NCBI RefSeq assembly: GCF_901000735.1
Contig: NC_081542.1
Span: 16,035,577-16,099,576, forward strand
Direction of reading: 5' to 3'
DNA length: 64,000 nucleotides
Origin: Corylus avellana
Lineage: Eukaryota > Streptophyta > Magnoliopsida > Fagales > Betulaceae
Positions 24,859 through 38,400 of the stretch are shown in pieces. The notes under the pieces were generated by a model. That model did no database searches, was not told the DNA's origin, and worked only from the letters and a program-made list of their open reading frames with translations. Every line of letters starts with the position of its first letter. The stretch's first letter is position 1. Position numbers and translations under genes: made by a program.

Positions 24859-24889
<31 letters not shown>

Positions 24890-24896
<7 letters not shown>

Positions 24897-25130
24897 TGTA
24901 ATTTTAATAAGTGCATTTAAAATCGCTATTTTTTAAAATAGTAAAGGCGTGATTTTGGTTTAAATTTGTGCCTTTTCAAATGTATCTTCTTGACTACTTA
25001 TAAAAATAGCAGATTTTTTTCTATTTTAAATTAAATAATTTTTATATTTTGTAGTATCTTTTAAAATTATAGATTATTTTGTGAAATCGTAATCTTAAAC
25101 AGCACCCTAAGAATATGTTCGGTTTGACAC
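24890..25130. repeat. AATCG-rich dispersed repeat
   Basis: Contains 'ataagtgcattt', 'aaaatcgc', 'ttggtttaaatttgtgc' and 'gtgaaatcgtaat' in the same order as 37850-38130. Similar phrases are seen in 54430-54840. These look like a family of small AT-rich elements related in their ends to the Tourist-like MITE at 4266-4498 (the 37850 copy starts GTTTGAGATTGCG). Confidence 0.5.
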
Positions 25131-25375
25131 TACAATTACGCTGATAAAAAAATAAAATTTTAAATCAAATTGAATAAAATTTATGATTTGGGAGTGCATT
25201 TTTTAAAAGTTGTAAATTAAAAATGTATAAAAATCTGGTGTTTTCAAATTAAAGGCAAGGATTTGCGGTTTTTTTTTTTAAATAAATGTATAAAAATTTA
25301 AAAATTGCAAGTTCTAAAACCGAAAATTTAAAAAAGGTAATTAAGTGGGGGTGAAAATATGTGACCGGATGCAGG

Positions 25376-25445
25376 CAGTGAGTGCATGATTGTGACGGGG
25401 TGCAGCCGGTAAGGCATCACGGGTCCTCGGGTTCAACCACCGGAG
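25376..25445 (+). repeat. tRNA-like segment, possible SINE head
   Basis: GTGCAGCCGGTAAGGC resembles a pol III A box and GGGTTCAACCACC a B box, about 30 bases apart. There is no cloverleaf that I can pair and no clear target duplication, so it is at most a second SINE family. Confidence 0.3.
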
Positions 25446-28400
25446 AGAAACGAGATAAGACGCCAGCAAATTTGCCCGTAAAGTAAGCAGTAGAGCTGTA
25501 GAGGGTTATTTATTTCGGGTAAAGAGTGAAATTACTGATTTACCCTTGGAGGCATTGACTCTCTAGATTTTATCAGTTACTCTCACTCATTAATGTTTAT
25601 CGTGATCATTGATTTTACCCATCACAGAGATTGGGGTGGTTGAAATTCTCAAAAAAATTGGATCATCCACAGTGCCCCCTCTCACTATTTTCAGATTTTC
25701 CATAATTTAGGGGGTGCCATAATTGAATGATTCAATTTTCTGGTACTATCTTGGCATCTGTAATTATTATCTGTTGGTGATCAGTATTATTTTTGGTGGA
25801 TTCTCAAACCATGTTGTCAATTTTGTTAGTTAAGTTTCTCTATTATTTTGCTGGATTGCATTGATTGGAATTAGGTGGAATATTAAATATCCATTGGAAT
25901 GGCTATGGTCTAAAATTGAGAACTAGTGGGGAAAGTTTTTTATATATAAATATTCACGTAAGTGGAGGAGAATATTATAACACTAGGAGGAACGATAGTA
26001 TTTTTCTTTAATTTGACTATACATGAGAAAAAATTATTGAGTTCTGGCGTAATAAAGATTGATTGATTCAAAGCTGTTTCTTAGTTTTATGGATGGTAGT
26101 GTGTGGTCGTTCCTAGTTTGTAGATCAGTTTCTCGGAATGAATTCATTAACAAAACGAGAGACCTCAACCTATTAACTAGCCATGTGATTTTTTGAGTGC
26201 AGCTTCTTAAAGGGGCTATAAAGTTTGAGATACTTGGTGAGGGGAATGAATGTTAAAGGGTAATTAAGGATTTGCTGATTATAATGCAGCATTTTCATCT
26301 CCATTGGATATTTGTTGATCTAGAATTGATGTCTATCATTACAAGGATTCGGATTTCGAGTCATGACAATTCAGAAAGTAAATATAAAAGAATAGTAAAT
26401 GCTAGGTACATCTTTTTATTCTCTTAAAATCTTTCTAAAACTGATGTAACTTTTAAAATTACCATTAAATTTTAGATAAATCATACTTGAATTTTAATCC
26501 AATTATGATTTTAAAAATCATATTAATTTTAATAAGATTTTAAGAGGATAAAAAGATGGTGCCTAACATTACTCATGAAAAAATCTCTACAAAAAAAAAA
26601 AAAAAAATGGTTGTTTGAGACATGTTCGAATAGATTAACTTTATAAAGATTTTCTCACATTTACTTTTTGGTCCTCGGTAACCTAATCAAGTGGGTAATA
26701 TTACTAATAAAGGTTAGGTGGATAGGGTAGTGAATCAAGAAATGAGGAGGGAGGAATTAGTAAAATGGTGAGAGCATATTTATTGGGGGGGAGAAAGGGA
26801 CTCTTCTCTCGTAAGCCACAAGAATCATGCTTTTCCTTTTGGGGTTTGCTTTGCTTTAGAGGGTATTTCACCCGCATTGATTAATGAATGCACATGAATA
26901 TGGATAGATGGCCAGATGGGTGTGTCTTAAAGCCTTCTCTAACTTCCCTTTCCTCGGACCCCACCATCCCTACAAACCCTACAATCCCCACTTTATAAAA
27001 GTTACAGTTCCTACAATCTCCTGCATTGCCACGTCACCATGTTCTCCTAGCCTGTCTCCACGGTGTCATTTCTGCCTCTTGGGTCCCTCACATTACAAAG
27101 ACAATCCCATTGTCATCAGCCACACAGACAAAAGTTTTTTTTTTTTTTTTTTTTTAATATTAAATTAGAATTAAAAAAAAAAAGATTTTAATTGACATAT
27201 ATAGTTAGAATATGTGAAAAACTACATGCATCAGCATTTTTTAAAATACATGAAAATAAGGACACATATCAATTTAATAAATTAAATGATTGAAAATTCT
27301 TTCCAATATTGACGTGATATTCTAAATCAACTATTGATTTTTTTTATTATTATTATTTAATAAGAATTAATAAAGATATATAATATCTAGCATTTTTCAA
27401 AATTTATATATGCATGCCCTGTTTGGGTGTTAGAAACCATTATTGTGTGATTAAGTGTAGTACTATATTCTTTAAAAAAGTGTACTATTATTGTAGGATC
27501 GATGATTTAAGTGTTGCATATGATCATAACCAAATTAAACAATGAAAATTTAAAGCTTAGGACTTAGGAGAAATGTCATTGCCTCAAATAAATATTCTGG
27601 AAACATAATAGAAGAATGTTCATTAACTACTCTCCAGTATTTTCTTTATGTAACTAATATTCGTTATTCGTTACAATTATTGGGATATGATGATTTAAAA
27701 AAAAAAAAAAAAACAGAAACAATTGAGTTTGGAGTTTGCACCATCACCATCTTCAAAAATTATCTTTAATAATCATTTATTAAAATTTGGCTTGGATTCA
27801 GTTCCAATTAGAACTAAACCCGTTGGGATTGAGATACGTGTCTCCTAATAGGACGCAAGAAACGCGATTACTAGCAATTTAAACACCAAATAAAAAAGAA
27901 TCCTTATAGATCTCATCTGCCCAACCAGAAAAACTTGTGTGAATGTCATACAAATTATCTCACATTTGCTAACCACGCAAACAATAAAATTACTGAAAAT
28001 CTCCGTCCACAAATTGGGTGGCCTCCTTTGACATCAAATTTGAGTAGCCCCATTATTGAAGAATGAACGTGGCATAGTACTTTTTTTCTGATTGAATAGG
28101 AATTAGGATTAGAGGTCCTACAAGCATAATAACAAGCTTATGTTTCTGTTGTTTTTGCTCCCATGGGTTTGGGACCATAGGACCCATTGACAAGCTAGGG
28201 TCTACAAGGCTTGGTTTCTTCCACAAACATGCTGCAACTCTGGTACAGATAAGGAATCCAGTTGTAAAACCCTAGGGGCCCTTTATTTGAAGAAGGCAGC
28301 CATTTTCTAGGTAGACGTCATCAACAACATGAAGCCATGGCATGGCCTAGATGGTCCACTTGTTTTATTTGATAGACCTTTGTGAACAACCTCTATACAT

Positions 28401-29431
28401 TTGATGTATTACTTCTTAGGTGTCTCCTTTTATATGATTGAAGCCTTGAATAAGCTCTCACTCATCAACGATGACCATATATATATATACAATTTATGTC
28501 ATTTTCCACTTCCTAGCTTCTTTATTTCCCATAAAAATAAAATAAATTAAATATTTTGAATGGTAAGGAGACGGGTGGGGATAAGGCACAAGAGGCGTAT
28601 TTGTTTTCTCTTGTACGAGGGGTCAAAACTTAAAAGAAGTTGTCTGGTGAACCAAAAACTAGCTATTTTTTTCTCTGATAGGCGGGGGTGTAATTAAAAT
28701 TTTTTGTGCATTGGGAGCCAAAAATTAGCTTTGGGGGCCACTTCGTTTGAAATTTAACTTTAGAAGTAAACATCTTCTGAAGTCCATGCTTGGATTTATG
28801 TATGAAGATAGGAATTTGAAGGACAATTTCAAAGGGAAGTAGCAAACATATCATGCATGATGCACTCACTTGTGTTTTGTTAAAAACACATGCTTTTGTC
28901 TCCCTCTATGAATTTGAAATGACCATTTTTTTCCAAGGGGCATTGAACTTGGTAATGGGATCCTGCTTGCCTGGATAGCAACTATTATTCTTAGCAGGCA
29001 TTGTTTGATAGAACCATAATTGGTGTTGTTTTTATTATACATCCAATTGCAACTACCTGCCCTTTGTTGCCATTCCTTGTTATTATTGCCAATTTCTTTG
29101 TGTTTTTTTGCATGTGTAATATTGCAGACAGCATACTCTGATGCAACTGAACTATAACAACTTGTTACTGTTTTTGTGCTTTTCTCTTAATTTTCCAGTA
29201 TATACTTGAGATGTAATTTGTTTTGGTTGACTTTAAATAATGCAAACAAAAGAGAAACCCACCATATGCCCACTTGGCCAATCAACTAACTTATCTAAAG
29301 CTTGGTGGCTTTCATACTGGATCATGATCCTCCGAAATTTTTTACCTAAAATTTCAAAAAATTCGGAGTGAGATTGAGAGAAAGGGTACTGAGTTCAAGC
29401 AAGTGAGCCCTTCTGGCACCTCAACCACATT

Positions 29432-32400
29432 TAGGGGTGTAAACGAGCCGAGCTTGAGCGAGCTTCCTTTGTTCAAGCTTGGCTCGTTTAAATTTTACTC
29501 GAGCTCGAGCTCGAGTTGAGCTCAAGGGCGAGCCAAAAAAATCGAGCTCGAGCTAATAATAAGTTGAGCCGAGCCAGCTCGCGAGCTGGCTCTTATATTT
29601 AATGTTTTTGTTTTAAAATTTTTTTTTAACTTCAAGTACTCTTAAAACGGCTTAAGAAGTTAGTTTGCATATGAGTATTTGCTTAGCCTGGCTAGTCGAG
29701 TATGGAGCCTGAGTCAATACAGCAAGGCATTTGGTTTCAAAAAGAGAGGATATGCATCCTTTTATAGATAAGCAAACTTGAAGATTGATGTTTTCTTAAT
29801 AATGTGGGACAAGTTAACAGGTTGCATTCAGACTGCATTGGGACAATGCTCCCTACAAAAAAATATTTTTTTAACGTCTCTCTCTCAATTCCCCTCACCA
29901 GTCACAACAGATTTTCCACCTGAACTCCCATTTCCCACTCTCTCACTCTCACTCACCAAACATGTAATGATAGTGTTTGAGTTTGTTTGATTCATCAATA
30001 GTTTATGCCTTTTCGCAATCTCTCTCAATAGTTTCTACTTGATTCTTCTTCCTTTCGTTTGGATCTGCTCTAATTGAATCGAGGTTTTTTTAATGATTGC
30101 TCTCTCTCTCTTTCATCACGAAGGGTCTATAATTTTTCATTCTCTAACGCTTAAATATAAATGCAATTTTAAGGTTTTAATAATTATGAGATTTATAATT
30201 AATTATCTATTACTTAGTTTATATATATATATACACACACTCGAGCTTATAGCCTTATACGAGCTGTTCACGAGCTTAGCCGAGTCGAGCCGAGCTTGCT
30301 TCGTTTAATATTTGAGCCAGAATTTGTGTTCATGAAGTGCTTCATTTAATATTCGAGTCGAGCACGAGCCGAGCTTATGCGAGCCGAGCCCGAGCTTACT
30401 CGCGAGACGCTTCGCTCACTTAACAGCCCTCCACATCCCCTCTCTCATTCTCATGCAAGAGAAGAATATTAATGTGGTTTTATTATTTATACATTAATTT
30501 TCCTTTTTCTATTTTTTTTTTTTTTTTAGTAAGGACTGAGTTTTCTTTTTCCTTTTTAAGTTATTAGTATGTTTTAGCCTATATAAGGAATACACATTCA
30601 ATGAAACAATTAAGTTTTGAAGTATCAATTAAATTTCAATCTTTTAGAGTTACTTCCTTGTTTTCTTATTTGGGGGCAATTAGAGTCTTTTTGTTCCCTA
30701 TTTATTATTTTCTCTCTTTTTGAATTTTCTTTTCAATAATAAATTATTAGTTTTTACTGCTATCGTACGCTGTCAAAACAATCTTAATGAATTTCAAGGC
30801 ATTAACCACCAAAGACAAACAAACAAGAAACATGTGTCCCAATCTCAACTATTCTAGTTTGTTCAACTTGACTTGACCCGACTCGACCCGACCCGACACA
30901 ATTAAAATCCATTATTGATTTAAAATGCTAAAAAGGTAATCATGGGATACCCACCACCAAAGAAGAAGGGAGGGGTCGGTTATGCTTAAAGCATGATCCT
31001 TATTTAAAGGGAGGGGATATGATGAGCATGATGGGGGGTGAATCTCTCATTGCCAATAGTAGTACTAGTACTAGTATTATTAGTTAATTAGTTTAGTATA
31101 TAGATTTAGGTTAATGGGAAACGCTCCCATTCTCTAAGACATGTTTGTATACGAGGGGGCAATATGTGACGTGAAGCCCTAAAGATGCCCTTATCATCAA
31201 AATCAAAAACAAAAACCCACATGGATAAGGTTGTTTTTTTGACGGCATAAAGAAGCTAATTGATTAACAAAGCCTAAATTGTAGCAATTGGCACACCACC
31301 AACCAATCATGTTTCTTAGTTAAATTCATCGATCTCCAACGTAAAAACTCTTCTTTTTTTTCTTTTTCTTTTCTAAAACTTCTGCAGAGCGCTCAGAGAG
31401 GGCTCAGAGGGGCGCACGTGTTGAGTGGATCAAATTTCACGTGGGGATGGTGACCCATGTGCAACGACGTGCAGCTTTGTTAGTGCTCTGCTTACCACCT
31501 CTAAATGGCCAACAACGCCAGCTTAATTCTGGTGGTCACTGCTCATGGTGGTTTCTTTGCTCATAATATTCCACCTAATATTGCAGGCTATTCTTTTTTT
31601 AAATAATAATCTTATTTCTTTGGAAATTTGTAGGAAATTTGAAGGAATTATAATAGAGATTCTTCCCGTTAGGTTGAAAATCCAGGAGGATAAAGACAAA
31701 CAAAATAGTTTGAATTAATTGTTATTAATTCTGTCTTTAGTTTATTCAAATGAGACCTTAATTAAGACCTAATCCTTCTTCTTTTTCTTTTTTTTTTTCT
31801 TTAAAAAAAAAATCCAAATAACTACTAATTTTTCTGCAAGGTTTCTTCAAATTTATTATTAGAGTTGCAATGTCCCATTTCCGAGACCCAAAATGACAAA
31901 AATACCCTCTATAAAATAACTTTTTAGCTTAAAGAGTATTTTTATTATTTTCGGTTGCAGATCTGTAACCCTAATGATAGATTGCCGGGCGGAAGATTAT
32001 AAAAATTGAAACATTAGAGGTGACATTGCAAAAAAAAAAAAAAATTGGTAGGTAAAGAGATTAAATATAATTAATCCTAAAAATAATTTAGCGCATGGCA
32101 AGAAAGGGTGGAATTTAAGTTTCAAGCACTTCACTAGGTTTGATTTGGCAGCAGAATTTTTATATATATATTTCATATTAGGGCGGTTGAATTGAGCCCT
32201 ACCAGATAACTAAATAACAAAACTTTAGGAAGACAACAAAGAAATGGATCAAAAAATAATGATGCTTTTAATATTTTAAAACATATATACTAAGAAAGAA
32301 AGAAAATCACGAATCAAACAGTTAAACTGTCTAGCTTTCCCAACTGCATGATTTGAGAAAGACATTATAAAGAAAAACTTTAAGAATTAATTAAAAAAGA

Positions 32401-33086
32401 GTAAGAATAAGAATTTAATTGGGGAATTGGAATATTAGTACTAACAAATTCAGAAAAGATAAATGATTTTGCATAATTAAATATATATGTTAACGTTACC
32501 TTATGAGTTGACCCTACAAATGGTTCTGCTGTTTGGATCATTTTAGGTGAATGTGCAGCATCTTCATCGGATACCCAGGATCTAAACAATTTGTAGTCAA
32601 ATGTTCACATGTTTCTTCTATAGAATCATCAGATTTTATGTCTAAACTAAAAGACTATCAACAAAAATAATTAGTATTGGGTTAACTAGTCCTTTTCCTC
32701 AACAACTTAGCCACATTAATAAAGATTGGGTCAATTGCGCAAATGTCGGGACGAATTTGAAATTGAAAATTTTTGACATTACCCGCGAATCTGGTACAAA
32801 TTCATGTGGCTCATCCTGTTTGATTGGGTCACCTCCCATCCGGTGAAAGGGTGTACGTCATAAGGGGCAATTGAAACTGTGGATTGGTTCTTGTGAATTA
32901 AGGGCATTTGCTATTATGAATTATTGATCGAATTATGATTTATTTATATAGTCTTATACTAACATGCAAATACAAATTACCATCTCTTAAGAACCAGGAA
33001 GGTCGAGAGACCATCCCCTTTAGATTTTCCTTAATTATAATCAATTTTATTTTTTTGACATAAAAATTAGACTATAATTCCTATCA
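29432..33086. repeat. 3.65-kb duplicated block, left copy
   Basis: This block is nearly identical to 33686-37303 over its whole length, with a few small indels (for example a 17-base insertion near 29762 and a shorter TA tract near 30225). The block starts exactly at a hAT-like element terminus and its right end is cut by the 100-N gap. It has no supported gene. See the findings for the two readings, real duplication or assembly artefact. Confidence 0.95.
29433..30430. mobile_element. Non-autonomous hAT-like element with GAGC-rich ends
   Basis: The left end reads AGGGGTGTAAACGAGCCGAG and the right end, as reverse complement, AGGGCTGTTAAGTGAGCGAA. Both subterminal regions are full of GAGCTCG/GAGCCGAGC motifs, as in hAT elements where short subterminal repeats bind transposase. 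The flanking octamers CCACATTT and CCACATCC agree at six of eight bases, a plausible old 8-bp target duplication. There is no transposase. Confidence 0.65.
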
Positions 33087-33186
33087 NNNNNNNNNNNNNN
33101 NNNNNNNNNNNNNNNNNNNNNNNNNNNNNNNNNNNNNNNNNNNNNNNNNNNNNNNNNNNNNNNNNNNNNNNNNNNNNNNNNNNNNN
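33087..33186. other. Assembly gap of 100 N
   Basis: A run of exactly 100 N, a usual placeholder for a gap of unknown size. It directly follows the left copy of the 3.6-kb duplication. Confidence 0.98.
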
Positions 33187-33685
33187 CCCAAGAATTTGTT
33201 GTGTTTGGACCAATATGGGATTTGGATAAAACAATGACCCACAATGGGTTTTACACCGAAACCCAAGATTGAAATAGATATTGGGCCTAATATCTATTCA
33301 TTGTAGAAATACATGGATACATTGGCCATGGCTAGCTGCTAAGGTGGCCCATTTAGTGTTGAGAGCAGTCATGAAGTGTACAAGTCTCACTGACTAACTC
33401 AATGACTTCTAAATATGGTTTTGTAAGGTGGCCAAGTAAAATGACTTTAAAAATAGCAAGGCCCGTGAAAGACGTCACCTCACCCCCAAATTTTTTTTTT
33501 TTTTTTTTAAAGTAAAAAATCAGCTAGTTTTTTCAGCTTTGGGCCCCATGACTGACTTGATGGGCTTTCAAGTTACATCATAGGGCCCGTTTGCAAATAA
33601 GGTGCTTAAACTAGTGTTACCCTGACCAGTTAATTATCATAAACTTAATCAAACAGTGTATGTGCATGCATGGAAGGATTCTAAC
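33187..33685. other. Unique sequence between gap and right duplicate
   Basis: About 500 bases without coding signal. It does not resemble the sequence immediately left of 29432, so the two blocks have different left flanks. Confidence 0.6.
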
Positions 33686-34432
33686 TAGGGGTGTAAACGA
33701 GCCGAGTTTGAGCGAGTTTCCCTTGTTCAAGCTTGGCTCGTTTAAATTTTACTCGAGCTCGAATCGAGCTCAAGGGCCAGCCAAAAAAATCGAGCTCGAG
33801 CTAATAATAAGTCGAGCCGCGAGCTGGCTCTTATATTTAATGTTTTTGTTTTAAAATTTTTTTTTAACTTCAAGTACTCTTAAATGGCTTAAGAAGTTAG
33901 TTTGCATATGAGTATTTGCTTAGCCTGGCTAGTCGAGTATGGAGCCTGAGTTAATACAGCAAGGCATTTGGTTTCAAAGAGAGAGGATATGCATCCTGGA
34001 GATTGATGTTTTCTTAACAATGTGGGACAAGTTAACAGGTTGCATTCAGACTGCATTGGGACAACGCCCCCTACAAAAAAATATTTTTTTAACGTCTCTC
34101 TCTCAATCCCCCTCACCAGTCACAACGGATCTTCCACATGAACTCTCATTTCCCACTCTCTCACTCTCACTCACCAAACATGTAATGATAGTGTTTGAGT
34201 TTGTTTGATTCATCAATAGTTTATGCCTTTTCGCAATCTCTCTCAATAGTTTCTACTTGATTCTTCTTCCTTTCGTTTGGATCTGCTCTAATTGAATCGA
34301 GGTTTTTTTAATGATTGCTCTCTCTCTCTTTCATCACGAAGGGTCTATAATTTTTCATTCTCTAACGCTTAAATATAAATGCAATTTTAAGGTTTTAATA
34401 ATTATGAGATTTATAATTAATTATCTATTACT

Positions 34433-34475
<43 letters not shown>

Positions 34476-37303
34476 CCTTATACGAGCTGTTCACGAGCTT
34501 AGCCGAGTCGAGCCGAGCTTGCTTCGTTTAATATTTGAGCCAGAATTTGTGTTCATGAAGTGCTTCATTTAATATTCGAGTCGAGCACGAGCCGAGCTTA
34601 TGCGAGCCGAGCCCGAGCTTACTCGCGAGACGCTTCGCTCACTTAACAGCCCTCCACATCCCCTCTCTCATTCTCATGCAAGAGAAGAATATTAATGTGG
34701 TTTTATTATTTATACATTAATTTTCCTTTTTCTATTTTTTTTTTTTTTTTAGTAAGGACTGAGTTTTCTTTTTCCTTTTTAAGTTATTAGTATGTTTTAG
34801 CCTATATAAGGAATACACATTCAATGAAACAATTAAGTTTTGAAGTATCAATTAAATTTCAATCTTTTAGAGTTACTTCCTTGTTTTCTTATTTGGGGGC
34901 AATTAGAGTCTTTTTGTTCCCTATTTATTATTTTCTCTCTTTTTGAATTTTCTTTTCAATAATAAATTATTAGTTTTTACTGCTATCGTACGCTGTCAAA
35001 ACAATCTTAATGAATTTCAAGGCATTAACCACCAAAGACAAACAAACAAGAAACATGTGTCCCAATCTCAACTATTCTAGTTTGTTCAACTTGACTTGAC
35101 CCGACTCGACCCGACCCGACACAATTAAAATCCATTATTGATTTAAAATGCTAAAAAGGTAATCATGGGATACCCACCACCAAAGAAGAAGGGAGGGGTC
35201 GGTTATGCTTAAAGCATGATCCTTATTTAAAGGGAGGGGATATGATGAGCATGATGGGGGGTGAATCTCTCATTGCCAATAGTAGTACTAGTACTAGTAT
35301 TATTAGTTAATTAGTTTAGTATATAGATTTAGGTTAATGGGAAACGCTCCCATTCTCTAAGACATGTTTGTATACGAGGGGGCAATATGTGACGTGAAGC
35401 CCTAAAGATGCCCTTATCATCAAAATCAAAAACAAAAACCCACATGGATAAGGTTGTTTTTTTGACGGCATAAAGAAGCTAATTGATTAACAAAGCCTAA
35501 ATTGTAGCAATTGGCACACCACCAACCAATCATGTTTCTTAGTTAAATTCATCGATCTCCAACGTAAAAACTCTTCTTTTTTTTCTTTTTCTTTTCTAAA
35601 ACTTCTGCAGAGCGCTCAGAGAGGGCTCAGAGGGGCGCACGTGTTGAGTGGATCAAATTTCACGTGGGGATGGTGACCCATGTGCAACGACGTGCAGCTT
35701 TGTTAGTGCTCTGCTTACCACCTCTAAATGGCCAACAACGCCAGCTTAATTCTGGTGGTCACTGCTCATGGTGGTTTCTTTGCTCATAATATTCCACCTA
35801 ATATTGCAGGCTATTCTTTTTTTAAATAATAATCTTATTTCTTTGGAAATTTGTAGGAAATTTGAAGGAATTATAATAGAGATTCTTCCCGTTAGGTTGA
35901 AAATCCAGGAGGATAAAGACAAACAAAATAGTTTGAATTAATTGTTATTAATTCTGTCTTTAGTTTATTCAAATGAGACCTTAATTAAGACCTAATCCTT
36001 CTTCTTTTTCTTTTTTAAAAAAAATCCAAATAACTACTAATTTTTTTGCAAGGTCTTTTCAAATTTATTATTAGAGTTGCAATATAATGTTCCATTTTCG
36101 AGACCCAAAATGACAAAAATACCCTCTATAAAATAACTTTTTAGCTTAAAGAGTATTTTTATTATTTTCGGTTGCAGATCTGAAACCCTAATGATAGATT
36201 GCCGGGCGGAAGATTATAAAAATTGAAACATTAGAGGTGATATTGCAAAAAAAAAAAAAAATTGGTAGGTAAAGAGATTAAATATAATTAATCCTAAAAA
36301 TAATTTAGCGCATGGCAAGAAAGGGTGGAATTTAAGTTTCAAGCACTTCACTAGGTTTGATTTGGCAGCAGAATTTTTATATATATATTTCATATTAGGG
36401 CGGTTGAATTGAGCCCTACCAGATAACTAAATAACAAAACTTTAGGAAGACAACAAAGAAATGGATCAAAAAATAATGATGCTTTTAATATTTTAAAACA
36501 TATATACTAAGAAAGAAAGAAAATCACGAATCAAACAGTTAAACTGTCTAGCTTTCCCAACTGCATGATTTGAGAAAGACATTATAAAGAAAAACTTTAA
36601 GAATTAATTAAAAAAGAGTAAGAATAAGAATTTAATTGGGGAATTGGAATATTAGTACTAACAAATTCAGAAAAGATAAATGATTTTGCATAATTAAATA
36701 TATATGTTAACGTTACCTTATGAGTTGACCCTACAAATGGTTCTGCTGTTTGGATCATTTTAGGTGAATGTGCAGCATCTTCATCGGATACCCAGGATCT
36801 AAACAATTTGTAGTCAAATGTTCACATGTTTCTTCTATAGAATCATCAGATTTTATGTCTAAACTAAAAGACTATCAACAAAAATAATTAGTATTGGGTT
36901 AACTAGTCCTTTTCCTCAACAACTTAGCCACATTAATAAAGATTGGGTCAATTGCGCAAATGTCGGGACGAATTTGAAATTGAAAATTTTTGACATTACC
37001 CGCGAATCTGGTACAAATTCATGTGGCTCATCCTGTTTGATTGGGTCACCTCCCATCCGGTGAAAGGGTGTACGTCATAAGGGGCAATTGAAACTGTGGA
37101 TTGGTTCTTGTGAATTAAGGGCATTTGCTATTATGAATTATTGATCGAATTATGATTTATTTATATAGTCTTATACTAACATGCAAATACAAATTACCAT
37201 CTCTTAAGAACCAGGAAGGTCGAGAGACCATCCCCTTTAGATTTTCCTTAATTATAATCAATTTTATTTTTTTGACATAAAAATTAGACTATAATTCCTA
37301 TCA
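33686..37303. repeat. 3.62-kb duplicated block, right copy
   Basis: Matches 29432-33086 from the element terminus to the last base before the gap, and then continues into sequence (from 37304) that the left copy lacks. Small indels and a longer (TA)n tract at 34441-34470 separate the copies. Confidence 0.95.
33687..34653. mobile_element. hAT-like element, second copy inside the right block
   Basis: Same ends and GAGC-rich subterminal sequence as 29433-30430, about 30 bases shorter. Its left flank (TTCTAACT) does not match its right flank (CCACATCC), so this copy has no target duplication. That fits a recombination or joining event at the left end. Confidence 0.6.
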
Positions 37304-37849
37304 AAAATAGGTGTTATAAGGTTTGGTAAACCTGATTGAATATAAGGTCACCCCAATAATGCAGAAAATTGTCACATTTATGCGAGAAATATATTATAGC
37401 ACACATAGACATAGAGGTACCAACTATTCAGCCTGCTGATCTCTAGGGCATTGACAAGACGGCAGCGAGCACGCCGAGTCAACTCAGACTGCAGAGTCAT
37501 TGACAATTACATGCCAGCATACAGTACTGCCTGTGGAACAAATCTAAAGAATTCAACATGTTTGATCACATGCAATGCGTTTTGCATATTGCTTTCCTAG
37601 TAAATAAATAAATAAAGAAAAAAGAAAAAAAAAAGTTTGATCAACTTGTAATTTTATGTGCCAATTTGAACGCAGGATTGACCATTTTTTTTTTCTTTCA
37701 CAATTCGGGAATTAGATCCGCGCTCAACATAAAATTAATAAGTTAAAGTTGAGTAGTCTAACTTATTTAATTGAACAAGTTAGATTTGAGTTGATATGTA
37801 TATATAGATTTATACCTACATGTAGGTGTGATAATTCGTGTTTTCGAGT

Positions 37850-38130
37850 CCGTTTGAGATTGCGGTTTCAATAAGTGCGATTTTAAAAATTACGTTTTTA
37901 AAATCGTAAAAACGTTTGGTAAAACATGTAAAAAAATATTTTTGGTTTAAATTCGTGCTTTTTTAAATAAACATCTCTAACCTGTTTATAAAAATCGCAG
38001 ATTTTTTCTTTTCTATTTTAAATTAAGTGTCTTTTAAATCGTAATGCCAAATGCCAAATGCCATATGTTTTGCGATATCTTTTAAAACACATTTTATTCT
38101 TGTGAAATCGTAATTCTAAACACACCATTC
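37850..38130. repeat. AATCG-rich small element, second copy
   Basis: Starts GTCCGTTTGAGATTGCGG and runs through 'aaaatcgtaaaaacg', 'tttggtttaaattcgtgc' and 'tgaaatcgtaattctaaac', closely following the order at 24890-25130. 'Aaatgcc' is repeated three times near 38045. It is a non-coding dispersed element. Confidence 0.55.
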
Positions 38131-38400
38131 GTGTTAGATTTGGGTCGTGTCAATGCATGAGTATAAAATCATATAAGTCAACAATTACCCAACCCATTTA
38201 ATTATAAAGAGTCAAACCCTTCAATCATAACCCTCTAATTTTATATTGGGAGTTCATGTTGGGTATCGATCCATAGGTATAAAACTACATATGTTAACCT
38301 TAATATAACTTATTTAATTAAACGAGTTAAACTCTCAATTGTAGTTATTTAATTTCATGTTGGGTTTATATCGAGTTTACATATCGTGTCAAAAGTTGTC
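38130..38400. repeat. Copies of the 'CCATTTAATTA' dispersed repeat
   Basis: Two back-to-back partial units: 'acccaacccatttaattata' then 'taacttatttaattaaacga', each followed by 'gttaaactc' or 'gtcaaaccc' and 'ttttatattgg'-like text. Same family as 14462-14650 and 17745-17905. Confidence 0.45.

Larger units (their letters stand above)
24463..29431. other. Gene-free region upstream of the TPR gene
   Basis: No gene is supported. It has a (TA)n tract at 24861-24890, an ATTGCG/AATCG-rich repeat at about 24890-25130, a tRNA-like segment at 25376-25445, and long A/T runs near 26588, 27136 and 27698. An 86-codon open frame at 26908-27168 is proline- and serine-rich, ends in poly-Phe from a T run, and has no family resemblance. 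Confidence 0.6.

Noticed and set aside
26908..27168. A small protein gene of 86 codons
   Set aside because: The composition is proline/serine-rich by chance, the end is poly-Phe from a T run, and there is no splice or family support.
29778..29990. A 70-codon frame in the duplicated block, also at 33939-34208
   Set aside because: It lies inside the non-autonomous hAT-like element, and the N-terminus changes through an indel between the copies.
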